NCBI RefSeq assembly: GCF_000485595.1
Contig: NW_014578217.1
Location: forward strand, 43,694 to 68,693
Origin: Priapulus caudatus
Lineage: Eukaryota; Priapulida; Priapulimorpha; Priapulimorphida; Priapulidae
Length of the DNA stretch: 25,000 nt
Direction of reading: 5' to 3'
Positions 1 through 10,459 of this stretch are shown here, piece by piece. Positions within the stretch are counted from its first letter, which is position 1. Each line of letters starts with the position of its first letter. Both the position numbers and the translations under genes were made by a program. Under the pieces are notes generated by a model, which worked only from the letters and a program-made list of their open reading frames with translations, had not been told where the DNA came from and did not search any database.

Positions 1-470
1 GTGAAAGTGCACGTCACCGCGAGCCGCCTGACCTCTCTCTCCCTGCCCTCCACCCTTCTCCCCTGGCTCGACATTTCCCTGCTCGACATTCCTCTCGACT
101 CTCCTAGTCACTTCTCCCTGCTCCACCTTCTCCCTGCTCCACCTTCTCCCTGCTCCACCTTCTCCCTGCTCCACCTTCTCCCTGCTCCACCTTCTCCCTG
201 CCCTATCTCGCCACCTTCTCCCTGCTCCACCTTCTTCCTGCTCGACATTCTCCCTGCTTGACCTCTCGCTGCACGACCTTCTCCCTGCTCCACCTTCTCC
301 CTGCCTCCACCTTCTCCTGCCTCTCACCCTACTCTCCCTGCTCCACCTTCTCCCTGCTCCACCTTTCCCTGCTCCACTTCTCCCTGCTCCACCTTCTCCT
401 GCTCCACCTTCTCCCTGCTCTGCCACCTTCTCCTGTTCACTTCTCTCGTTCTATGTGTTGCAACCACCAC
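1..470. repeat. Pyrimidine-rich minisatellite, 16-bp unit, in MAF1 intron
   Basis: The + strand is almost entirely C and T and is built from a 16-bp unit, CTCCACCTTCTCCCTG. The unit is near-perfect around 121-200 and degenerate on either side. It is long and open in several frames on both strands only because the repeat lacks stops; the encoded Leu/Pro/Ser (or Glu/Gly) strings match no protein family. It lies upstream of the first visible MAF1 exon and so is most likely intronic. Confidence 0.85.
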
Positions 471-848
471 TGTTATCTTGTTGGCGTTTAAACACCGTAG
501 CTTCTGCATCCGTCCCCGTGTTACCAGTGCTGTGCCCTCTCCTTTACTGTCGTGACTGTATGTATCCCGACTATTTTTTTTCGTGCTGCTACTGTACCGT
601 TCCATTTATGGCTTTTGTCCCACCTTTTCCTTTATTGTCCTTGCCTGTCATTTCATCCATTGTCCATGTTCGGCCATTCAATCTATTGTTGCTGTTGCAC
701 TAATCTATCCATTGTCCTTGTACTATTCCGTTCGTCATTCTTGTTGTACTAATTCATTCATTGTCCTTCTTGCTGTACCATTGCATCTGTTGTTGTCACT
801 GTACGTCCTCGTTTACTCTCTCTTTACTCCTTATCTCACGGTGTTTAG
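471..848. repeat. Degenerate T/C-rich repeat tract before a MAF1 acceptor
   Basis: Variants of CATTGTCCTTGTACTATT recur from about 640 to 790, in a strand composition still strongly biased to pyrimidines on +. The tract ends at the 3' splice site of the first visible MAF1 exon (AG at 847-848). No coding exon for the MAF1 N terminus was recognised here. Confidence 0.5.
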
Positions 849-3800
849 GAGCAGCCTCCGCTGTGCGACGTCATCAGCAGAAAGACTCTGTACTATCTCA
901 TCGCGACGCTGAACGCGTCTTTCCACCCCGACTACGACTTCAGCAACGCTAAGAGCCATGAATTCAGCAAGGAACCCAGTTTCCAGGTAAGGGGGGTTGC
1001 ACTCTCTAGAGTTACGAATGCTGCGCGCGGTAATCGCTTCTCGTCTTGTCGTATTGTGACTTGGAAATCGATGTTGTTTCAAAATCGAGTATAAAATTAA
1101 ACTTCTGGTCGTATATTTTGGTGGGTATAGTAAATGAGTTTACTCCGACGCGTTAACTTTGCTACATGTATACGGATGCTGTTAGGCAAGGAATGTCAAT
1201 GATGTTTGATAGAGTTTGGAAAACATTCGAAATCGTTACAGTTAAATCTGTACATAAGGTGTCATTCAAGGGAAGTGCTTGCAAAATGTATCCTTTAGTG
1301 ACAGGCGTCTGTTCAGTAGAGATGGTTTCAGTGTAGAACTGCCATTCAAAAAAACATGCCAAGTGTCACTTATAGACAGACAGGTGTACATTGTACATCT
1401 TGGTGTCAGTATCTGCTAACACATGTTTGACCGTACGTCAAACTTGTAAACGCCATTCTACGCTACATGTATCAGCATTGAATGCGCGGGAGTAGATCGT
1501 AGATTGCTGGACGTCTATCAGTCTGTCCGTCTGCTCACTGGCAAGCGGCATCAACACCGCTGCTATTGTACCACATCGTATATATTATATATTACTATAT
1601 ATATTGTATATATATGTATTGTATGTTGATGTATGTACATGTACTATATTCAGTGTTCGAAATAAGGGGAAAATTTTGCTTGTCCTGCAAAATTTTCCCT
1701 TGTCCTGATTAATAACATAGAAATATAGTAAATGTGTAATACATTTAATCAAATTATATTTTAGATCCAATATCTTACTTTGTAATTTTAATACAGTTCA
1801 CTAACAGTTCAAATTAGGCACCAAACTTGAAAGAACATAAACAAGCTCAATGATTTATTTTTTAAGTTATTACTTGTCTTAACAAAGTTAAAGCGATGGT
1901 AGAAAAAAGATGAAAAATTGCTCTAAAAAGCTGCCTGTCCAGCAGACAAGCTACTGGACAGGTCTACTTGTCCTCCGTGGAAATGGACACGTGAGGACAA
2001 ACGAATTGCCCTTATTTCGAACACTGGTATTGTACTGCATCGTGCTGTATGGTATCGGTACCACTCTAATCCGTTTAATCTCGCATGCAGTGGGTGATGA
2101 ACACAGTCAGCTCTAACCTGTATGCCGCCGTCGGAGAGACGTACAACACGCTAAAGATGCAGCTGTGGACGGCAATGGACGCAGAGATTGCCGTGTCCGA
2201 CTGCGACATATACAGGTAGTCATTCCCCGCCTGCGCAGAGAATGTGAAAATATACAGGTAGTCGTGGCGGCGTCCCCGCCTGCGCAGAGAATGCAAAAAT
2301 ATACATGTAGTCGTAGCGACGTCCCCGCCTGCGCAGAGAATGAGAAAATATACAGGTAGCCAGTGCAGGGAATGTGAAATTTACAGAGAGTGCGAGCACG
2401 CTGCACAGTAACAAAGAACGCTCCAAAGGTGAAAAATTGGCGCGTACGGGTAAAAATCGTGTTTAAACTGTTCTAAGCTGATCGTCTTGTTTAGGCAGGT
2501 TGAAGCCAGTAGTTTAGCAATTGTCTGAGACGGAGAGCGTGCGTGCGAGTGTACGTTGTAACCTCGATCATTTCGTGCGGCAGTTACTGTTGCGGAAACT
2601 CATTCAAGATTCATCGACAACTTACACGTAGAAATCTTCTATAACGTATCGTATTTATTGCGATATCTCACTCATACACTCAGCATAATATCATTCGTGC
2701 TTCCGTCTCCTTCACACTCTGTTTCCGCTCTCCTTTCCCTCGCTCCCCGTACCACTCTCACGATCTCTATGCCTCAATGATCTCTACGATCTCTATGCCT
2801 CAATGATCTCTACGATCTCTATGCCTCAATGATCTCTACGATCTCTATGCCTCAATGATCTCTACGATCTCTACGATCTCTACGATCTCTATACACAAGT
2901 CATCACATTCCATCTGGCGCTGCTGTGCCGAACCACCTAAACAATAAATGGTTACATTTTCTTACACACATACACGGTCTACACATACACAGTCCACATA
3001 TTCATACAATTATACATTTCCCATTACGATATACGGTTATACGGTTTACCTATGTGCTATTTTATGACAGTTACAACCCGGACTTGGAGTCGGACCCGTA
3101 CGGTGAGGAGGGCAACATCTGGTCTTTCAACTACTTCTTCTACAACAAGAAGCTGAAACGCATCCTGTTCTTCAGCTGCAGAGCGCAGAGGTGCGTGTGT
3201 GCATGTGTGTGTGTGCGTGTGTGTGCATGTTTGTGCGTGCGTGTTTATGGGTTTGTGCGTGCATGTATGTGTGCGTGCGCGTGTGCGTGTGCGTGCGTGC
3301 GTGCGTGTGTACATGTTTGTGCGGGCGTGTGTTCATGTTTGTGCGTGCGTGTTTATGGGTGTGTGTGTGTGCGTGCGTGCGTGCGTGCATGTATGTGGGC
3401 GTGCGCGTGTGCGTGTGCGTGCGTGTGTACATGTTTGTGCGGGCGTGTGTTCATGTTTGTGCGTGCGTGTTTATGGGTGTGTGTGTGCGTGCGTGTGTTT
3501 ATTGGTGTGTGTGTATGTGTCTGTGGAGGAGGTGTACCTCCACTGAAGCTAAATTCAACTCAACAATCGTGGTGACAGTTGTTGCCTTCAATCGAGTTCT
3601 GGTTATACCGAGAAAAAAGCACCATGCGCAAAACTACTGCCATATGGTGACGAGTGATGTTTGTTCAGGGTGCCCTTCCATCAGAAAAGTCCCTTAAAAT
3701 AGTACTCTGTAGTGTTTTGAAATATTTTCTGTGCTTGGTGCATGTACATTCTTCCGTGAGCAGTTGGCCTCTAATGTGTTTGAACTAAATTTTAACGATG

Positions 3801-4183
3801 TGCTATTTTGAGGTAAGGCGGTCATTTTTTTCGTTTGACTTTTTTGGAAAGACCGAAAGCTGTAGAAGCCATCGCAATTTTCGCTCGTGCGAAAAAGTGC
3901 CTGTATATGAGTCTCTAAATATCATTATGTGTGACAGTGTGCGGAACTAGCAAATGTCGTCATTGTAGGGCAAAAGTATGAAAAGCGAGTTCAGCAATTT
4001 AATATTTTTTTAAATGAATTTCTCACACTTCTCAGATAGTTCTCATCCATTAGAGAACGTAGAGCTCACGTCGAGCGACTGCTCACTTGTCTTTGCAGCT
4101 CGGCGGCCGCAAGCGACTCGGGCGTACAGGACTTGGACGATGACAACTACGAGGCTTACGACATGGACGGCTTCGACGAGTAG
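849..4183 (+). CDS. MAF1: MAF1, RNA polymerase III repressor (5' partial, 4 exons)
   Basis: MAF1 binds RNA polymerase III and represses tRNA and 5S rRNA transcription; in other animals mTORC1 phosphorylation controls its nuclear activity. Exons: 849-986, 2091-2215, 3071-3190, 4099-4183. Phases are 0, 2 and 2, and they join without a frame break into about 155 residues ending in TAG at 4181-4183. Family landmarks in order are [20 protein letters not shown] in exon 1, [16 protein letters not shown] in exon 2, and [20 protein letters not shown] with [18 protein letters not shown] (B and C boxes) in exon 3. The last exon adds a short Ser/Ala stretch and an acidic tail, [17 protein letters not shown]. 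All splice sites are GT-AG. The A box and the linker that carries the mTORC1 sites in human lie before base 1. The first acceptor could be at 848 or 851; both keep frame. Identity is secure from conserved blocks read by eye. Confidence 0.95.
1651..2026. mobile_element. Short non-autonomous hAT-like element A in MAF1 intron
   Basis: Terminal inverted repeats CAGTGTTCGAAATAAGGG (1651) and its complement CCCTTATTTCGAACACTG (ending 2026) bound 376 bp with no coding capacity. Short TGTCC/GGACA motifs recur near both ends, including TGTCCTGC and CTGTCCAG. The CAGTG/CACTG ends are typical of the hAT superfamily. I found no convincing target-site duplication (left ACTATATT, right GTATTGTA), so an old or decayed insertion is likely. 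The left end abuts a TA-rich tract at 1576-1640. Confidence 0.7.
2209..2365 (+). repeat. Tandem copies of the MAF1 5' splice site (42-49 bp period)
   Basis: The exon/intron junction TATACAG|GTAGTC at 2209-2221 is followed by copies starting at 2251, 2300 and 2349, spaced 42, 49 and 49 bp. Each is separated by a CCCCGCCTGCGCAGAGAATG-type spacer. The third copy reads TACATGTAG and the fourth TACAGGTAGC. Reading past the first donor gives TAG immediately (TAC AGG TAG), so use of a later donor would truncate MAF1. Confidence 0.85.
2757..2892. repeat. 26-bp minisatellite in MAF1 intron
   Basis: A 26-bp unit, GATCTCTATGCCTCAATG plus ATCTCTAC, is repeated about four times almost without change, then decays to a 10-bp CTCTACGATC repeat. 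It lies in the intron before the exon at 3071. The near-identity of units points to recent expansion. Confidence 0.85.
3190..3530. repeat. Alternating (GT/GC)n array beginning at a MAF1 5' splice site
   Basis: About 340 bp of nearly pure alternating purine-pyrimidine sequence (GTGTGC, GTGCGT, GCGCGT) starts at the donor GTGCGT of the exon ending at 3190. A longer unit containing ACATGTTTGTGCGGGCGTG recurs with an offset of 118 bp (3311 and 3429). Such sequence readily adopts Z-DNA. Reading on from the exon is open for about 130 codons of Cys/Val/Arg-rich peptide, a consequence of the repeat rather than a gene. Confidence 0.9.
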
Positions 4184-6480
4184 TCCGTCGCCGTGGAGAC
4201 GCAGGTCGTGCCGTCGCCGCGGCGACCGAGAGGACGTATGCCCGCCAGCTTCACCACTCGCTTATATACTTGTACAAACTTTCTCACGAGATCTCAGTGT
4301 TGGCGACGGCTTTTTCGGGCGGGGCACGCTCTGCTGTTTAGTACGTTAGGTTTGACAGATGAAACCACAACACTGCAAACTGTCACGTGAATAAGTATGA
4401 TTGCCGTGAACTTGGAAATCGAGTCATGCTTGTGGAAATGTAATCAGTGTTATTGCCAATTGAGCCAACGATTTTCCGTCGAGCACCTCGCAGAAAGTCT
4501 TAATTGCAAGATCAGTTGTTTTATTGCCACAAGAGGAAATGTCTATTAATTTTTGCGTTGATGTAAAGTTCCTTCCCGATATACTCTATGTTTGGTATCA
4601 ATATTTGCATTGTGAATGCGCAAATGACTGATACGTATTGAACCAGGCTCAGATAATTGACTAACTCAAAAAGGCACACTTATAATTTTGTAAGTGGCGG
4701 GAGTGGGTAGTTGTGTCGTACGTTTAATTCTTCTATGCGATAACACCGTGTTAGGAATTTAAATGTGAACGTCGCAGCCTTTTGTGGGAAGAACCTTGGG
4801 GGGGAAAATTGACTGCTTTCCTCGTTTTTCTACCAAGAGACTGAAGAATACAAAGCACTAGTAGCATGTATTATATCTGAGTGCAGCCCATACCAATCAA
4901 ATTAATGTAGGTACAATCGGTACCCTTGTATGCCTAGTGCAAGGTAGCACCTGTTACCTGGTGGATGCAATATTGATTCTGGTTATGCAGTTATGACTTT
5001 CCAGTACAAGTCGTGGCTTTGTTTTGAAAAGCGATTCGAGGCAGGATTGTTTGGGTGTTGTGGATTCATTTGTCTCTCGTAGAAACGAGAACAGGAAATG
5101 TATTTCCTATTGTGTATATGTACCATATTATTGAAGTATATATGAGCCAACTATGAGATGATTTATCATTTGAGAAGTTAGCCCTGGGCTGCTAAGTGAG
5201 ACAGGTGGGCGTAATAATAATACCTTCTGCCTGTCACAGTAGTACACACGTGCTGTACTCAGAAATTTTCCAGAATTAGATTGAGCGTGCATACTAAACA
5301 TGTGCATGCATCTTTGAATGATAAATCTAAGGCTATTTATACGAATCTAAAAAAATGGCAGATCACCCCCTTTTTTGGCTACTTGCCAATTTATGATGCG
5401 ATCACTCGCGTTGGCTTATAGGTGCTTCATTTATACTTGTCTAAGTGTAACTGTAGGGTTTGTATATAGTTTACATATTATTAGTAATAGTAAGTAGGTT
5501 GCACTGTAACCAGTCAGCATTTTAGGAATGAAGATAGACTCTATCATGTTTGGAAATTGTTATAATCCTCACCCACTTAATGCCGTAACGAATGTAAAGT
5601 TTTCCACTCTAATAGAAATAAGTGTTAAAATTAGTTGTGTACATTTTAGTTGTAAAACAATTCTTTTAAAATGTTCGCCGTTATTTTAATGATAAAATTA
5701 ATGCCCTAGTTGTTATTTATTCAGGGATCCATTGTTTTAGAAACTTTGCAAAACCCTGCGGATTAACTGCTAGACGTGTACACTGAGGTTTTAGTGAGTT
5801 TATTTAGACATGATTAATTGTTAAACACATCAGAGGTGTCACAGTTCAAGTTAGCATTCATTTATTTGTGCACAGATATATATTGCTATCCACATGGATA
5901 ATAATTAATATGAATGTATAGTATAGCACACACATATATACACACGTATATACACGTTGTCAGATAAGGCGCGTTTGTGGCATTATGGTCCCTATATGAT
6001 GGCATCCCATGGATCAACGTACCTTTAAAAAACACGCAGATACTCAATCGTAATCAGAACTATTTCTGACAACCTTTCTAAGAACGTTCTAGTGAAACGA
6101 CGGGAGGGTCGGATCCAGAGAAGCAAACTTAAGTATTCAGCACCTCCCCCTGGATTTGCAGACCTGATTTATCCAGGGTGGGAGTGTACGCACTTCAAAA
6201 TGGAATATATATATATATATATTTAGTGAGAATGCACTACATTGCAACCTTATTTACCTAAAGACATTGAACGCCTCACCCACTCCACATCATCTGGATC
6301 TCTCTCTTCCAGAATTCCTGGATCACTCGAACTCTTTCCTAATACATTCTTCTGAATACTGACCACTGATTTGCTTTTGGGTTTTCTCAACGAGAAGCGT
6401 TTAGAGGAAATTACTCTAAAAATGTTCAAGTTTAATTTTTTTCTTGATATTTGTATGTTCCGTATTCGTTTTTCAATAAA
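4184..6480 (+). other. Probable MAF1 3' UTR and flanking AT-rich DNA
   Basis: No exon with a recognisable product was found after the MAF1 stop. The first canonical AATAAA on + that I found is at 6475-6480, so the 3' UTR could be as long as 2.3 kb or end earlier at a variant signal. The stretch contains an imperfect hairpin at 6141-6186 and a short (TA)n run near 6205-6222. Confidence 0.35.
6141..6186. repeat. Imperfect hairpin
   Basis: CACCTCCCCCTGGAT (6141-6155) pairs imperfectly with ATCCAGGGTGGGAGTG (6171-6186) across a 15-nt loop. It is a GC-rich island in AT-rich DNA and may be an eroded short inverted-repeat element or a structured 3' UTR segment. Confidence 0.5.
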
Positions 6481-9400
6481 TATTTGTAGTAAATCCTAAT
6501 CTATGTTGGCGATTTGTATTTCTCTAAAACTGGCCAAGTGTGATCCATGTAGAGGGGTACGTATATCTATTGTATATTCCTCTATTAAATTTTTTCTTCG
6601 TAGTGTGGAAACACGTAGTATTTGTGCCTCACGCCACATTCTTGTGGCTGTGGATTGCGCAGTATTGAACCATGCATGTAGACTGGGAAGTATGCGCTCA
6701 ATCTATTCGTATGTGCCACGGCTATATAATTTGAAAAATCGTTATTCGTTTCCATGCAACATCTATTCAGTGTGTGGGCGTAGTCCGGTGATTGACAGTC
6801 TAGAGGCCACGCCTACCGGCTGCACCTTAGAGATTATAGTTGTACTTGGGACTGTAGGTGGCAGCACTATATTAACAACGAAAATGCGAAGAGGTAGGGG
6901 TCTCATTTTGTGATATCGTTTGTTTACAGTAAGACGTCAGTAATCACTGTGTTATCATCTATATGTGTTTCTACGTACGCGATAACGTACACTGATACCT
7001 GAATATAAATGAACAGATGGCGTACCGTCTAGGTTGTTATAAATTATCATCATACGCGTGGTGGATGTTTGCATAAATACACTTTAATTTATTGTGCCTA
7101 GGCCGTAGTCGCACTCAGTCTGTCTAGCCAGGCTTGTGGATGACTCATATTAGGCGTGAATGTAAATTTCGTGGTCCAAGCGACGTGACGGACAGCTATT
7201 TCGGATAGTTATCATCCGAGGACAAGATTATTCGAGCCATGAGTACAACTATTTTCCGTATACGTTTGATACCACGACCCATGCTAGGCTTTGGAGATGC
7301 TACATAAAAACGCCACAACTGCGTGCGACTCGCATTGGCAGCACCGTCGCTTGCCAAACTGGTTGGCTGCTGCGTGCTTGTGTATTGTATTTGCGTAAAC
7401 CTACTTCTGTCACCTACTACCTGATGGATTTGAACCGATCCAATGCCCAGAACCGATATCAATGTTATTGGGGTATACGGATGATAGTTGTACTCTCGTG
7501 CGTGGTGTAGCCACAGCGAGTGGCACGACCACGGACCAGTACTTTAGTACTTGTGCTCACCTTTTGGAAGTTTTAAGTTTACGTCGGCGTTAACATTTTT
7601 ACGTTACAGCGATTGAGTTTGTTGCGCTATTTGAGTGTTATTCGTTTAACGCACATAAATTACGGGTCACCGTAAATTTTTCGTCCGATATATTTATCGT
7701 ATGCTACTTGCTGTATAGCAATCTTTAAATGCATTCCATGCCAGCTTATTGCTGTTTTTATATGTATTGAATTATTACAAGTATTTTACACCCGATATCA
7801 CGATTCAGGTTGGGGAAATATTGCTAGTTTGGCTATAAAACATCTTATCGTTATACAGCGTAGACTAATGAATTGTCTCATCACTGTGCAACATTATTTT
7901 GTGTATCTTGCAGAAATGGGTAAATTTTTGGGTAAATGTGTAAGTTGTAGGAAAATAATACGAAATAAGTGCTAGATATTTTTTACGACCTACAACACAC
8001 TTCACGCAACAGTTTGGTATAATACAAATACAAATACAAAATTTTTTACGTAGAAATTAAATTTTACCTTGAGAAAGTCAGATTTTTAAATTTAGTTATT
8101 TTTGGCTTGCTAAATTGCGTAATTTGAATCGCGATATAGGTTTATTTGGCTATATTAGATGCATGGTTGACATGTAATTGGAATTTCTCTTCTAGCACTA
8201 TGTTGGCATGTAGTACATTTTATCATTGCTATTATTATTAACTATTATAGAAGTCCCATGGAGACAAAGTACATGCTTGCACATGCAGTTATAGTTGGAC
8301 ATGTACTTTGTAATAATTGTAAATATTGCTAATTCATTAATATTTTTTGTTTAATAAGTTTTGCAGCTGGAGTTGGTGGCCATGGACAATAAATATATCA
8401 CATTAATGATATAATATTGGATGTGGCTGCTTGTTCGTACCCACCGGTAACCCTACCTATGCCACACCATACGCAGGATTTATTTTACTAGTATCTTACA
8501 CTTTTTGAAAGAATGTGTAGTGCCGTTCTACGTAAGTTAACTCGCGTAAACCACCTAGTGTTGACTCCTTTCTTCTCGTCGAGACGGGCTTGCTACCAGT
8601 ACAGTCGAAATCGTATATAGGTTCTCGATCTTTCTTAATCGAATTCAATTCACACTGGGTAGTCAATTCCATAAGCCGTCTTTCCATATTTATTACCATA
8701 CATCTACATGGTATGAGCAGAAAGTATTATTTTGCGTGCTGTAGCCAGTCTAGCCGTATGGCTGCAAAATTCTAATTACCTTTCTATAATGCATTTGATA
8801 CAGCTCGTGCCGCCGTTCGACATAAAAACCGCCATTCGTCGTCAATAAACAAGTGTGTGTTGCCACTTGGTTCCTAGCGTCGCGCTGTTTTATGAAACGT
8901 ATGCCCTCTTTGACTAGGCAGCTAGGCTATGGGATATTATATGCTCTCGCGACTGCTTCAATTTCAAATAGTTCGGTTTAAAATTCATGTGAAATTAATT
9001 TAGGAATTTTGGCAGTGCCGCAAGGTCTGGTTTCGGTCCATCGATACCGGTGAATGCATGGTAAATAAAATTAGCTTTGATTAACTTCCCTGTGTTGAGT
9101 TAAATTGGATGGATAATGCTGTAGAATGTGCATGCTTGCAACTGTCTGCATCAAGTGGAAAGCCCAAATAATGAAAAAGCGCATGCAGGCAATTTTCCGG
9201 CTAGCATAATCCATACCATGGAAATCTGTATTTCGATACGACTGTAGGTCAGATTATTGATAGCCTGGTTCAATGTGTGTATCACTGGCCGAGCCAGACA
9301 CATTTGGTGGATAATGGATGCAAGTTGCTTAGCAACATGTAGCTTATTATGTGCAGATGTGTACTTAGGGGGGTGGTCCGACCCCCTATTCAATTTCTGA

Positions 9401-10124
9401 AATTTTAAATTTATATTTTAATGAAGTTTTATACAACAGTGTATTTCACAGTAGAACTTCTATTATCGGAGTGCATTGTAACCTCGTTTCTTACTGTAAT
9501 TTCAACGTTTTGCTGTCTGTCCTTTTCAAGACTCCCATAGAGTCCATACTCTGTTCGTGCAAGTTCTATTTGATTAACATAAAAATATGTTGTACGCATT
9601 AACCTATATGTGCGCAAGTTCCCTTGGTCGATCCAGATCACTACGTTATACGCGAGGCTGACTGTATATTGGTTATTATCGGATTATCATTATTAAAAGC
9701 TTTATATTGACCTAGATTATACAAATGGCAAGGCACACTCTAGACAGCGCAGTGAGTAGGGTGAGGAGTAATAAGTCCCATAATTCCGTTACGCAGAAAG
9801 CAAACAAAGTCCCGCGTTTTCCGAACGCACGCGAGATGCAGATAGGATAGATTCGGTAACGGCGAATTCGCGCTAAGCGCGCGTTCCCGGACGGCGGGAT
9901 TAAATAATACGAGAAGGATCAAACGTACGTTTCCTAAACCGATAATCAATTTAATAATAATTGAGAGTACGTCCCGTACCGTTTACTCCCGGCGTGTATC
10001 CGTAATGGAGTCCCGGTTCGCGCGCGCGTTAACATACGTCTGTATCGAACGGCGCTCGTGAAAATCGTACTCAAGCTCGGTGTTATCCGGTCTCCGGCGC
10101 GAGCGGCGTTCGTCAGCGCGCGTG
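6481..10124. other. Intergenic AT-rich DNA, no gene recognised
   Basis: Open frames here (longest 136 codons at 6503-6913 on +) have no recognisable domain, atypical composition and no supporting splice structure. A 12-bp stem (ACAAAGTACATG / CATGTACTTTGT, 8264-8311, 24-nt loop) is the clearest local structure. AATAAA motifs near 8388, 8843 and 9063 have no gene to attach to. Confidence 0.5.
9780..10124 (+). promoter_or_regulatory. CpG-rich stretch upstream of SMUG1, possible promoter
   Basis: CpG density rises sharply against the AT-rich DNA to the left, with runs such as GCGCGCGTT and CGGCGCGAGCGGCG. The first SMUG1 coding exon appears to begin at an acceptor (pyrimidine tract then CAG, ending 10451). 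A non-coding first exon and promoter are therefore expected upstream, and this is the best candidate. I could not place a TSS. Confidence 0.25.
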
Positions 10125-10364
10125 CAGGGGTAGAAATAAGGAGAGAAAAAAGAGATGGTCCACAGGACCATCTAGTTTGAAATTTAGATGGTCCTCCTAA
10201 ATTTCAAATTGTTATCTAAAAGTAATGCGGCGTGCAAGAAATTTACCGTAAAATGGCACTAAAATATTCAATGGTTTGTCGGACTATTGACTTTGAAAAT
10301 CTGATGGTCCTCCTGATTATTTGATGGCCCCGGACCATCGGACCATCGCTTATTTCGACCCCTG
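10125..10364. mobile_element. Short non-autonomous hAT-like element B upstream of SMUG1
   Basis: The 240-bp element has ends CAGGGGTAGAAATAAG (10125) and CTTATTTCGACCCCTG (ending 10364), which are inverted repeats with one mismatch. The octamer GATGGTCC or its complement GGACCATC occurs six times (10154, 10165, 10187, 10303, 10332, 10340), clustered toward both ends. Flanking hexamers CGCGTG and CGCATG could be a target duplication with one mismatch. No coding capacity. It ends about 90 bp before the SMUG1 start codon. Confidence 0.75.
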
Positions 10365-10459
10365 CGCATGCGCGTGCGTCCCGCGACGACGTCGCCTCCC
10401 CGCGGCGCCTCCCTCCCCTGACATTGCCCGACCGCTTGCCTCTTTTCGCAGCCAACGAC

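Noticed and set aside
2925-3575. 216-codon open frame on + across the (GT/GC)n array
   Set aside because: Only 3071-3190 is real coding sequence (MAF1 exon). The rest is stop-free because of the repeat.
6503-6913. 136-codon open frame on + in the MAF1-SMUG1 gap
   Set aside because: No domain, signal or splice context that I recognise, and its amino-acid composition looks like translated non-coding DNA. A small novel gene is not excluded but is not supported.
8264-8311. Possible microRNA precursor hairpin
   Set aside because: The stem is only 12 bp with a 24-nt loop, too short for a canonical precursor.
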